From positions 1 to 27,035 of IMG/VR virus record IMGVR_UViG_3300047455_000115: a stretch of 27,035 bases of DNA, one strand, 5' to 3'. Positions within the stretch are counted from its first letter, which is position 1. Each line of letters opens with the position of its first letter. The notes beneath the pieces are model-generated. The model was not told where the DNA came from. It worked only from the letters and a program-made list of their open reading frames with translations, and ran no database searches. Positions 1 to 7,615 of this stretch are shown piece after piece. The stretch is from a virus. A program made the position numbers and the translations under genes.

Positions 1-14
1 GTTTCAAACTCGAA

Positions 15-1574
15 ATGCTGGAAGATTTCAGCGGCGGGTTGAACCTGCGTTCAGACCAGTTCAATCTGGCTCCGAACGAAAGCCCAGATATGTTGAATGT
101 TGATGTTGACCCTCGTGGTGGCATCAAGATGCGTCTTGGCGTGGTTAAAAGAAATCAGACTGCTTTAGCTTCATCTGTTACGGGTTTAGGGCAGTTCACT
201 CCTGATGGGGGAACTGCCCGAGTTATTTGTTCTTACGGTACAGTTGTAGCTCAGTCTGCTTCTGGAGCTTCAGGCGATTTTGCGACAATGAATGGGGTTT
301 CCGTCACGGATGGCAACCGCATGTACGGGCAAACTACGAACTCAAAGTTTTATGGAGTGTCAGGTGATGCAGCGTCATTTGTTTATGACGGAACTACGGC
401 TTCTAACCTTGCATCAAATATTAACGGGTCTGCTGGTAATTACCCAATAGCGAAATACACCTGTCATTGGAACAATCATGCATGGGTTGCTCACACCAAA
501 GAAGGTGGAACTGCTCACGCTAACCGTATTCGTTGGTCAAAGGTCGATGATCCAGAAACATGGCGAGAGTTCGACTATATCGATGTCAATGTAGGAGAAC
601 GAGGCGATGAAATGTCTGCTCTCGTTCCTTATGCTGACCGTTTACTAGTATTTAAAACAAATAGCGTGCATGCATTATTTGGCAACAGCACTGAGTCATT
701 TCAAATGGTGCCGTTAAGCCAAGACGTTGGTTCTGTATCGATGTCGTCTCCTGTGTCTACCCCGTATGGAGTGTTCTTCTGGTATGACCGCCAAGGTGTT
801 TGGGTATACAACGGCGAAAGATTTGTGTGGGTGTTTGAGAAATTACAGCCAGCCATTGATGATGGCAGGTTGCAATTTACTAATCCCCCACAGCTTGCTT
901 GGTTCAAGAACCGTCTTTATGTCTCAGTGGATTGGTCTGAAACGTCTGAGCTTTTAACCACTCGTCGTGTGCTTGTTTATGACCCGACTCTTGGTTCTGG
1001 TGGAGCTTGGACGATGACCGATATTGACGCAAATGTTTTGTTGACGTTTGCTCCACCGAATGACCAACAAACTCTTCTTGGGGGTTGTTTAACAAATACT
1101 GGTCGAGTTGTAGAGATGGAACAAGAACGCCAAAGCGATTTTTATGGGACTTCGACTTCCCATATTGTGAGTTCGTACACGACTTCGTGGATGGTGGGGA
1201 AAAACCCTATCGTTCGTAAACGTTGGGGGAAGCCCCGTATTGTCACGTCGTCCGACTCGACTGTCGCTTTAACTGCGAAACTGTATACCGATTACGATAC
1301 TGCGGATTTCAAGAAATCTATGCCGTTTGGTGTTCAAACAAGTGGTGCAGTTTCGTCAACTTGGGCTTCAGGACAAGGACCCACTGGTGGGACGGGTGTT
1401 TGGGATACAGGTGTGTGGGCTGGTGAACCGAATACGACGATCACCCAGATTGAACGTTTGCCTACACTTGGGACAGCGAAGGCTATACAAATGAAGGTTG
1501 AAGGTCCCGTTAATGATGAGGCTTGGGAAGTGAATGCTATGGCGTTTACTTATTTACATAGGAGATTGCGTTAA
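15..1574 (+). CDS. Podovirus tail nozzle/stabilisation-like protein
   Basis: Probably a component of the tail tube or nozzle that closes the DNA channel below the portal, in the T7 gp12 / P22 gp10 class of beta-propeller proteins. The N-terminus (FSGGLN near residue 5, then LAPNESPDMLNVDVDPRGG near 18-36 and a run of short beta-rich repeats) is the recognisable signature: in this class a 'no-mismatch-positions' start of the form GGLN...NES.D..N is common. The remaining 450 residues are Gly/Ser/Thr- and aromatic-rich beta strands with no membrane segment. The frame is open to the left window edge (no stop upstream of position 15) and no Shine-Dalgarno precedes this ATG, so the true start may lie outside the window. 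The stop overlaps the next start by one base (TAATG), implying co-translation with the fibre gene. Family assignment is by motif and position, not alignment. Confidence 0.7.
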   Translation: MLEDFSGGLNLRSDQFNLAPNESPDMLNVDVDPRGGIKMRLGVVKRNQTALASSVTGLGQFTPDGGTARVICSYGTVVAQSASGASGDFATMNGVSVTDGNRMYGQTTNSKFYGVSGDAASFVYDGTTASNLASNINGSAGNYPIAKYTCHWNNHAWVAHTKEGGTAHANRIRWSKVDDPETWREFDYIDVNVGERGDEMSALVPYADRLLVFKTNSVHALFGNSTESFQMVPLSQDVGSVSMSSPVSTPYGVFFWYDRQGVWVYNGERFVWVFEKLQPAIDDGRLQFTNPPQLAWFKNRLYVSVDWSETSELLTTRRVLVYDPTLGSGGAWTMTDIDANVLLTFAPPNDQQTLLGGCLTNTGRVVEMEQERQSDFYGTSTSHIVSSYTTSWMVGKNPIVRKRWGKPRIVTSSDSTVALTAKLYTDYDTADFKKSMPFGVQTSGAVSSTWASGQGPTGGTGVWDTGVWAGEPNTTITQIERLPTLGTAKAIQMKVEGPVNDEAWEVNAMAFTYLHRRLR

Positions 1575-2923
1575 TGGCAACTTTTACTGCGCCTAACACG
1601 GCTGTAGCGGGTAACGCCATCGTTGCCAGTGAACACAATACTAATTGGACTTATTTGAAGAACTGGTTAGAGGGTGTTCCTGGCCAGACTGCTACTTATC
1701 CTGGGGTTATACAGGGTAACGGTGGTTCTATCGATGGAACTTTAGGAGTCACTGGGATTTTAACTGCGGGGGGCTATTCCTCTGCTGGGACTTTGACTAA
1801 CACAGGAACTGTTTCCCTTGGAGCCACAAACCACCTGTATCTGAACAGCACTCAACATAGCGTTATTGGTTTAAGTACTGGTACTGATATCAATGCTCAG
1901 ACTGCTGGAAGTTTCTTAAAGGATCTGAACTATCGAGCGAACTTCACAAGTGCTGGTCCTGGTACTAACACGCATCAGCTTTCTATGGGGTCAGACGTAG
2001 CTTCTGGCGCAGATGCAGGAAACTATTTATCCGAGAGTCACCGTTATTCGGTGTACTCTCGTCGTGCTGGCGACGGATGGAGTCCTGGCGGCGGCGCTGC
2101 ACATCCAGGCCGTCCTTCTTCCGAATATCGTTTAGTTATCAACGGTTCAATGGCGATCCGTGGAGACATTATTGGTTATTCAGCTTTCAACGAAAGCGTG
2201 CCTGGAACTTCAACTGATTATTTAGAAGGTGAAGGTACTCGTATTAATTGCCAGTGGTTGAACGTCGCAGCGAATGTTGACGTAAATGGCTACATCAGGG
2301 TGATGACCAAATACGATCATGCTCGTTTGTTTATGGGCAATGATTACGGCCAGCCTGGTGAGGATTGGTTGGAATGGAACGACAACATTCATTCAGGCGG
2401 CGGATCACCGCAACCTGGATTTGGGTTTCACGTAAATGGTTCTTCTTCTGTAAATGAAAGCGGTCGTATTCTTTCCATCTCGAAAGATTCGAGCAACTAT
2501 GTAGATGTTCGTGCCCCTGTCCAAAACAGCATTGGTGGTTCGACTACTGCTGGTTGGCCGACGATCTCAGGAACCACAGCAAATATTGATACAAGCACTC
2601 AACGCCTTGGGGTTGCTTCTTCTTCTATCCGTTTCAAAGAAGATGTAGAAGATTTAGAAACAGAAGAGAACTGGGACAAATTGCGTTCGTTGAAGCCACG
2701 CACGTTCCGCTGGAACCGCGAAGTAGCTGACCGCTCTAGCTTGGATTATGAAACTCAGACTCCAGAGCTTGGGTTTATTGCTGAGGAAGTTCACGAAGTG
2801 GCACCTGATATGACGTTGTATGACGCTGAAGGTGACCCGATTGTGTATCGAGAGAAGTCGATGCTTGCGATGCTAGTTAAAGCAGTGCAAGATATTGACA
2901 ACAGGTTAGGGGCGCTTGAGTAA
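1574..2923 (+). CDS. Tail fibre/spike with C-terminal S74-type intramolecular chaperone
   Basis: A 449-residue receptor-binding fibre or spike. The N-terminal 330 residues are Gly/Ser/Thr/Asn-rich and beta-like. The C-terminal ~110 residues form an intramolecular chaperone autoprocessing (peptidase S74) domain: a conserved serine in the [13 protein letters not shown] stretch (about 350-362), then LKPRTFRWN, then LGFIAEEV, and a terminal helix [14 protein letters not shown]. In this family the domain helps trimerise the fibre and then cuts itself off just before the Ser residue. Start ATG shares one base with the upstream stop (TAATG), and the stop overlaps the next ATG in the same way. The position after the nozzle gene fits a tail fibre. 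Confidence 0.85.
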   Translation: MATFTAPNTAVAGNAIVASEHNTNWTYLKNWLEGVPGQTATYPGVIQGNGGSIDGTLGVTGILTAGGYSSAGTLTNTGTVSLGATNHLYLNSTQHSVIGLSTGTDINAQTAGSFLKDLNYRANFTSAGPGTNTHQLSMGSDVASGADAGNYLSESHRYSVYSRRAGDGWSPGGGAAHPGRPSSEYRLVINGSMAIRGDIIGYSAFNESVPGTSTDYLEGEGTRINCQWLNVAANVDVNGYIRVMTKYDHARLFMGNDYGQPGEDWLEWNDNIHSGGGSPQPGFGFHVNGSSSVNESGRILSISKDSSNYVDVRAPVQNSIGGSTTAGWPTISGTTANIDTSTQRLGVASSSIRFKEDVEDLETEENWDKLRSLKPRTFRWNREVADRSSLDYETQTPELGFIAEEVHEVAPDMTLYDAEGDPIVYREKSMLAMLVKAVQDIDNRLGALE

Positions 2924-3570
2924 TGCCCACAGGTGCAACATACATTCAGGACGTAGGAGCAGGAACAAACCTTATTTCCTATGCTGACGGTTTCCGTTAT
3001 CAAGGAACATGGTCATCTGGTACCTCCTACTCTGTTGGTGATGTTGTTGAATACAACAATGGTTCCTATGTTGCCCGTACAGCGCATTCTGGGCAAACCC
3101 CAGCTTCGGGTAGCAGCTATTGGCAAGTAGTTTCTAACGCTGGTACTGCTGGTGGGCCTGGTCCTGCAGGGGCTTCTGGACCGCAAGGCCCAACTGGGCC
3201 AACAGGTCCAGCAGGAGATACTGTTCTTAACGGTGTTGGTGACCCACAAGGTGTTACGGGTCAAGACGGCGACTTTTATTTGAATGTATCCAATAACTAT
3301 TTCTTTGGACCGAAAGCCAACGGCGTGTGGCCTGTTGGCTTCAGCCTCATTGGGCCTCAGGGAAGTACTGGCCCAACGGGACCAACGGGACCTACTGGCC
3401 CGTTAGGTCCTCCTGGTGGGCCTCCTGGGCCTACAGGGCCGCAGGGGCCACAAGGAATTGTTGGTCCTGCGGGACAAGCTAGTGGTTTAGTTAATGGAGG
3501 TATTCCTGCCTCTAACGCTAATGGAGATTACGGAGGCGTCACACCTATTGACGCAGGAGGGCCAACCTAG
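2923..3570 (+). CDS. Carbohydrate-binding and collagen-like tail protein
   Basis: A 215-residue modular adhesin. Residues about 25-70 ([17 protein letters not shown], then YNNGSYVAR, then YWQVV) look like a CBM5/12-type carbohydrate-binding module. Two collagen-like Gly-X-Y tracts follow (about 79-97 and 144-187, rich in GPTGPTGP), separated by a non-collagen segment with GDFYLN and YFFGPK. The last 25 residues end in a NGDYGG...DAGGP motif that recurs in similar form at the end of the next protein. Collagen-like tracts in phage tails form trimeric stalks, so this protein may extend the fibre or present the sugar-binding module. It is joined to both neighbours by one-base stop/start overlaps. 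Confidence 0.75.
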   Translation: MPTGATYIQDVGAGTNLISYADGFRYQGTWSSGTSYSVGDVVEYNNGSYVARTAHSGQTPASGSSYWQVVSNAGTAGGPGPAGASGPQGPTGPTGPAGDTVLNGVGDPQGVTGQDGDFYLNVSNNYFFGPKANGVWPVGFSLIGPQGSTGPTGPTGPTGPLGPPGGPPGPTGPQGPQGIVGPAGQASGLVNGGIPASNANGDYGGVTPIDAGGPT

Positions 3571-3872
3571 TGCCTATTCAGATTCAATTCCGCCGAGGAA
3601 CATATGCGGCTTGGGTGGCTGCTGACCCTGTTTTAGCTGATGGGGAAATGGCTATCCAAACTGATGCAGGTGGCGGAGAACAAGCTCAAGCTTTGAAGAT
3701 AGGCGATGGGGCTACCGCTTGGAGTTCACTCGCTTATGGTGGACTTCGTGGACCTACTGGTCCAACGGGTCCACATGGAACTTCTGTCAATAACCTTGAC
3801 GGGGGCGAAGCGGCAACTAACTATGGAGGCATCGGGGCTACGGCTACTGGTGGCAACGCACAAGGAATATAA
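3570..3872 (+). CDS. Small Mtd-N-like tail protein with short collagen-like segment
   Basis: A 100-residue protein beginning at GTG, which overlaps the preceding TAG by one base. Residues 4-58 (IQFRRGTYAAW, DPVLADGEMAIQTD, LKIGDGATAWSSL) match the small beta-prism-like N-terminal domain seen in Bordetella phage Mtd and many marine phage tail proteins. A short GPTGPTGP tract follows. The C-terminus (NNLDGGEAATNYGG) resembles the end of the preceding collagen-like protein. It is probably a trimeric tail-tip module. The stop is directly followed by the next ATG. Confidence 0.75.
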   Translation: MPIQIQFRRGTYAAWVAADPVLADGEMAIQTDAGGGEQAQALKIGDGATAWSSLAYGGLRGPTGPTGPHGTSVNNLDGGEAATNYGGIGATATGGNAQGI

Positions 3873-4352
3873 ATGGCTGTACAAATTCAACTCCGACGAG
3901 ACTCCAGCAGCAACTGGACATCTGCTAACCCGACGCTCGCTCTTGGTGAGCTTGGGTTAGAAACTGATGGATACAAGTACAAGATTGGTGACGGCGCTAC
4001 TGCGTGGACCTCTTTAGGTTACGCAGAGCTAGCTGGTACTGACGTATTCACCATTAATGAGCAGACAGGTACTGCTTATACGTTGCTTGCTGGGGACGCT
4101 GGCAAGCTTGTCAAGATGACGAACGCTGCGGCGAACACCGTGACGGTGCCGCCATCTTCGAGTGTCAACTATGCCATTGGAACAACGATCAACGTTGTTC
4201 AATATGGTGCAGGTCAAACAACATTTGCTCAGGGTTCTGGTGTAACGATTTATTCGTACAACAGTGCGTTGAGTATCACTGGTCAGTATGGTCAGGCTGT
4301 TTTGACGAAGTGTGCGGCTGATCTTTGGATTCTTGCAGGGCTTTTGAGCTAA
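3873..4352 (+). CDS. Second Mtd-N-like tail protein
   Basis: A 159-residue protein whose first 50 residues (IQLRRDSSSNW, NPTLALGELGLETD, YKIGDGATAWTSL) repeat the Mtd-N-like module of the previous gene. The remaining ~105 residues form a beta-rich domain (YTLLAGDAGKLVKMTN, TVTVPPSSSV, INVVQYGAGQTTF). That pattern is common in phage tail proteins in which pyocin- or fibre-like strands pack into a trimer. The start immediately follows the upstream TAA, and the stop overlaps the next ATG (TAATG). The two adjacent Mtd-N domains probably arose by duplication. Confidence 0.75.
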   Translation: MAVQIQLRRDSSSNWTSANPTLALGELGLETDGYKYKIGDGATAWTSLGYAELAGTDVFTINEQTGTAYTLLAGDAGKLVKMTNAAANTVTVPPSSSVNYAIGTTINVVQYGAGQTTFAQGSGVTIYSYNSALSITGQYGQAVLTKCAADLWILAGLLS

Positions 4353-4951
4353 TGGCTGGTTCGACGACTGCGGCGAGAATGGCTTGGGGGGCTGTTGCTT
4401 CTTCGGAAGAAATGAACCCTAAGAAGGATTGGAGTCATTTTGTTTCTACTGAAGCAAGTGGCTACCAAATGGTCGGTAGCATTCCGCAGACTCACAAGCA
4501 TTTGCGTATCTTTGCCCATAACTCCCAGCAATCAAACTGGTATGGGACGGGTTACTTTAACTTTAACTCGGGCAGTACCAGCGGCGCTACTCCTTCCAAT
4601 ACCTACGGTTCTCGTTCGTACTTCAATGATGGGTGGTCCCAAGGCGATGACTACGGTTACACCACCGCTACGAGCAACCCAATCAACGATGGCACTGGTT
4701 ACTCGGATTATCCGCACCTCATAACGATAGATGTTTACAACTATTCGTCTTCGACAGTAATCAAGCCTTGGAGGAGTCATTCCACTGGAGCGAATGGTTC
4801 CTCGACTTCTTACGCCTATTCGGGTGCAGGTGCTGGGTTCTTTCAGGCAGGTCAACCGATTACGAATTTCAATATGTACACAAACTATGGGAACGGCAGC
4901 AGTAGCTATAACCGTATTTCGGTGTACGGATGGGGCGGATTGGTCTCGTGA
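4352..4951 (+). CDS. Beta-rich tail adhesin, first of three paralogues
   Basis: A 199-residue Ser/Tyr/Asn/Gly-rich protein, probably a receptor-binding or tail-tip component. The start is the ATG that overlaps the upstream TAA by one base; an in-frame start 27 bases upstream would lie inside the preceding gene. It shares the layout of the next two genes: an N-terminal GSIPQTHKHLRIFAHN strand pair, a variable middle, and a C-terminal segment (PITNFNMYTN ... NRISVYGWGG) ending on the last beta strand. The HLITIDVYNYSS stretch (about 130-140) is typical of this phage family. No enzymatic motif is visible. Confidence 0.65.
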   Translation: MAGSTTAARMAWGAVASSEEMNPKKDWSHFVSTEASGYQMVGSIPQTHKHLRIFAHNSQQSNWYGTGYFNFNSGSTSGATPSNTYGSRSYFNDGWSQGDDYGYTTATSNPINDGTGYSDYPHLITIDVYNYSSSTVIKPWRSHSTGANGSSTSYAYSGAGAGFFQAGQPITNFNMYTNYGNGSSSYNRISVYGWGGLVS

Positions 4952-5619
4952 GCGACAATAATTGTTACATCCTCGGTCAGTACACTGTTCCAGCAACGAA
5001 CAGCGTAAACAGCTTTACTTTTGGATCTATTCCTACGGAGTATGACCTGATCGAAATTCACGTCGCAGGTAGCTTCACGAAAGATCAAGATTCAGGCGCA
5101 ACTGGTCAAGTCCAGTATCTATCTTGTGAAATACAAGACACTTGGGATACGAGTTCTACTGGCTACACCGCTGATGTGTCTCGAATGTATATGAGTGCCT
5201 ATGGTTCTTGGTATGGCCAAAGCAAATACGGTTATGCGTGGCGAGGAAGCGATTCTAACCCTATTTACTCTGGGTATGTTCCGATAAGCCCTGACAACAA
5301 CATCGCTGACACTTATAACAAAGCCTTTGGGGTCAGAATGCAGTTAATGGGGCCAAATAGCCAATGCCCAAAACAGGTGTATTTCGCAGGAACAATGGGT
5401 GACAACCACATAAGCAGCAACGCTCGCTTCTTTAACGGAGCGTTCGGGTTGGATATTCAAAGAAATTCGACTGTCCGTGACTGGGGTAAAGGTCCTTGGC
5501 GAAGCATGAAAATGCGTTTAACCAATTACGGGACTTATAGCGCTTCTACTTCTCCGACTTTCGTGGAAGGAACCGAGTTCACGATGCTCGGATACAAAGG
5601 GTTAGGACTTGGTTGGTAA
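4948..5619 (+). CDS. Beta-rich tail adhesin, second of three paralogues
   Basis: A 223-residue protein starting at the GTG in a GTGA overlap with the previous stop; an in-frame ATG 18 bases upstream lies inside the preceding gene. Its N-terminus (ILGQYTVPATNSVNSFTFGSIPTEYDLIEIHVAG) aligns in pattern with the preceding protein's GSIPQTHKHLRIF. Its end (VEGTEFTMLGYKG) matches the next protein's AEGSTFVCYAW. The middle is aromatic- and Ser/Gly-rich. It is inferred to be a virion surface or tail-tip protein. The gene is coupled on both sides by overlapping stop/start codons. Confidence 0.65.
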   Translation: MSDNNCYILGQYTVPATNSVNSFTFGSIPTEYDLIEIHVAGSFTKDQDSGATGQVQYLSCEIQDTWDTSSTGYTADVSRMYMSAYGSWYGQSKYGYAWRGSDSNPIYSGYVPISPDNNIADTYNKAFGVRMQLMGPNSQCPKQVYFAGTMGDNHISSNARFFNGAFGLDIQRNSTVRDWGKGPWRSMKMRLTNYGTYSASTSPTFVEGTEFTMLGYKGLGLGW

Positions 5620-6329
5620 TGGCTAAAACTCCTCTTAGGCATATTGGGACCATAAGAGTTACAGGCGCAACCTCGTCTGTAACCTTCACTAATGTCACCT
5701 CTGCTCAATCGCCTTATTACATCAGTAACGGTGTCAGTTCGAGTAATGCCACGAACCTTGCTGTGAACGATACTTGGCGTCTGAATTTTCGCATCTATTT
5801 CAGGGCGGTATCTAACGGCAATTCAGACGTTAATAACTACGGTAGCTACCCTTACGTCTATTCGGATAACGCTAACTCTTGGGATCGCAGTGGCTTTTAC
5901 TACCAAACTACTGGGACTAGCTCAAACACCACGGTTAATAGTTGGAGCTCCAGTCCTAGTTACACCTATTCAGGGGCCAATTTCGGTTCACCGTATCAGG
6001 GAGGTAGTTGGCAGTACAGCTATAACACGAACACCGCTGATAACTCATTAGCAAATTGTGATGCTCAGTTTGACCACGGTTTCATCGACTACAACTTTGG
6101 GGCCAACCATAAGCCTTGCGCCAACATAAATAGTTTCTCTATACGGCCAAACGGGAGCGACACTTCATCTACCGCCTCGATCGCTATCAATGACAACACT
6201 TCTATGGGTGGCGGACCTAGCGGTGGTAATGGTGGGCCGTACAACATCAACATCTATAACGGACAGAATTGGGCTGAAGGATCAACATTTGTTTGTTATG
6301 CGTGGGATTCCAAAGATATTAATGAGTAA
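5619..6329 (+). CDS. Beta-rich tail adhesin, third of three paralogues
   Basis: A 236-residue Ser/Asn/Tyr-rich protein. The ATG at the TAATG overlap is preferred over an in-frame TTG two codons upstream. The N-terminus (HIGTIRVTGATSSVTFTNV) and C-terminus (WAEGSTFVCYAWDS) keep the family pattern of the two preceding genes. The middle carries a long insertion of repeated SSS/NYG/YSY segments. It is probably another host-recognition subunit. It closes the coupled cassette: the next gene starts 11 bases later with its own Shine-Dalgarno (AAGGAAATAGG). Confidence 0.6.
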   Translation: MAKTPLRHIGTIRVTGATSSVTFTNVTSAQSPYYISNGVSSSNATNLAVNDTWRLNFRIYFRAVSNGNSDVNNYGSYPYVYSDNANSWDRSGFYYQTTGTSSNTTVNSWSSSPSYTYSGANFGSPYQGGSWQYSYNTNTADNSLANCDAQFDHGFIDYNFGANHKPCANINSFSIRPNGSDTSSTASIAINDNTSMGGGPSGGNGGPYNINIYNGQNWAEGSTFVCYAWDSKDINE

Positions 6330-6340
6330 AGGAAATAGGT

Positions 6341-6622
6341 ATGTCTGAAGAAGAAAGACCTTTGATAACGGAATACGACTGTGCGACGCATATTCAAACT
6401 GAGCGTCTGATGACTGACGAAGAGTTTGAAGAACACAAAGTTCGTGTAGCCAGAGACCAAGAACTTGCTGATGCTGAGTTCGCTAGTCGAACTGCGGAGC
6501 GAGAGAAAGCACTTTCTGGTCGCCAGAAGCTAGCTGATCTTGGATTAGACGAAGCAGAGATTGACGTTTTGGTTGGTGCGGCACCTGAAGAGCCGCAGCC
6601 AGTTCCAGAGCCAGCCGTATGA
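6341..6622 (+). CDS. Small acidic helical phage protein
   Basis: A 93-residue protein of unknown function. It opens with an EYDCATHIQTERLMTDEEFEE segment of a kind common in small phage proteins that follow fibre genes. A charged helix follows (EEHKVRVARDQELADAEFASRTAEREK), then LADLGLDEAEIDVLVG, and a Pro/Glu tail (PEEPQPVPEPAV). It is preceded by AAGGAAATAGG. Its stop overlaps the next start as ATGA. A chaperone or accessory role for the fibres is possible but not shown. Confidence 0.7.
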   Translation: MSEEERPLITEYDCATHIQTERLMTDEEFEEHKVRVARDQELADAEFASRTAEREKALSGRQKLADLGLDEAEIDVLVGAAPEEPQPVPEPAV

Positions 6623-6771
6623 GCGCTGACGTAGGTATCGAAGAAGTTATTGCTTCTTTGAGTGAGCGTGGACAGTTGGAATGGGAAATCGCTTTGATGC
6701 GAGTTCACATTAAGCAGCTTGAGGACGCTACTTGTACTTGTGATTGTTGTTGTGGGACGACTGAAGGTTAA
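6619..6771 (+). CDS. 50-aa helical protein with cysteine-rich tail
   Basis: A short gene found by translating the gap: 50 residues from an ATG that overlaps the preceding TGA (ATGA). It starts MSADVGIEEVIASLSERGQL and continues with an amphipathic helix through LMRVHIKQLED. It then ends in a compact cysteine cluster, CTCDCCCG, with five cysteines in seven residues. The helical part resembles small proteins found after tail genes in other phages. The cysteine tail could bind metal or form disulfides. The coupling overlap and codon pattern support it being real. Confidence 0.7.
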   Translation: MSADVGIEEVIASLSERGQLEWEIALMRVHIKQLEDATCTCDCCCGTTEG

Positions 6772-6785
6772 TTGTAGGAGTAGTT

Positions 6786-7607
6786 GTGGCTTTTAGGTTG
6801 CTTGACCATATGCCAGTTCCTGGCAAAACTAAAAAGGTTAGAGGCGTTTCTCTTAATCCTGAAGTTTTGCATGCCCGTAAAGAGTATGGGGTTGGTGGCC
6901 CTAGTCGTTTAGAGAGAAACAACGCTGGGTCTTACGCTGCGGAAAGCATGAATGATGCTATTGGGACATGGGGGCGTCCTAACGCTACTGCTGATTGGGC
7001 GACTATCGACGCTGCTTCTCTAGACCCATTTCCTCGGGGTGGAACAGTAACTCCTGAGTCGTCGGCTTTATCTGAAGCTGCTTCGACGTTCGCTCCTAAC
7101 TCGAATGTATCCTCTGATCCGAGTGGGTATTACGCACAGCCTTCTGTGGGTAATACGAATATTGGTACGTTTGGTACCTCTGCTCAAGATGAGTATTACT
7201 TTAATTTGATTGACGCTTTGAGCGGCAATCAATACAACCGTGAGCTTTTGGGTCAACAGTTGGCTTATGGTTTGGATACAGCCGAGAGGAATCGTATTCG
7301 TGGGGAGCGTCCTATTTGGGACAGGTTGAATCAGCGTGGCATTGTTAATAGTGGGATTAAGGATCGTACGGTGGGGGAGTATGAGTCTGACCAGTTGAGG
7401 GCGATTGGGGACATGCTTCGTCAGCATGATTTGTCTTCTCAGCGTCTTGATATTGGCGGTGATTTGGCTCAGGAGCAGCAGTATTATCGTGGTGTTGATG
7501 CTGATTCGCTTGCTGATGCTTTGAATGTGGCTGCTACTACGGCAAATATTTCTGATCCGAATGAGTTGAGGGCGAGTATTGCCCAGCAGATTCGGGCTAT
7601 GGGCTAG
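6786..7607 (+). CDS. Virion-associated protein, possibly internal (unknown)
   Basis: A 273-residue protein starting at GTG after a TAGGAG Shine-Dalgarno (about 6775-6780). The N-terminus is basic (RLLDHMPVPGKTKKVRGVSLNPEVL). Residues 60-130 are Ser/Thr/Pro/Asn-rich and low complexity. The last ~140 residues are helical and charged: AERNRIRGERPIWDRLNQRG, IVNSGIKDRTVGEYESDQL, and an alanine-rich end. The helical C-terminus and the two larger helical proteins that follow suggest an internal-virion or ejection module. I do not recognise a named family. Confidence 0.65.
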   Translation: MAFRLLDHMPVPGKTKKVRGVSLNPEVLHARKEYGVGGPSRLERNNAGSYAAESMNDAIGTWGRPNATADWATIDAASLDPFPRGGTVTPESSALSEAASTFAPNSNVSSDPSGYYAQPSVGNTNIGTFGTSAQDEYYFNLIDALSGNQYNRELLGQQLAYGLDTAERNRIRGERPIWDRLNQRGIVNSGIKDRTVGEYESDQLRAIGDMLRQHDLSSQRLDIGGDLAQEQQYYRGVDADSLADALNVAATTANISDPNELRASIAQQIRAMG

Positions 7608-7615
7608 GAGTTATT

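Noticed and set aside
3130-3142. GTTTCTAACGCTG, identical to the left half of palindrome site 2
   Set aside because: The matching arm is missing (GTACTGCT follows); it lies inside a coding sequence and is read as Val-Ser-Asn-Ala, so it is treated as chance.
3150-3480. Repetitive GGNCC-type DNA
   Set aside because: Not a CRISPR or intergenic repeat: it is the in-frame coding of collagen-like Gly-X-Y tracts.
4532-4996. 154-codon leftward frame
   Set aside because: Antisense to the adhesin cassette, Arg/Thr/Val-rich, no ribosome binding site, and it crosses a real gene boundary.
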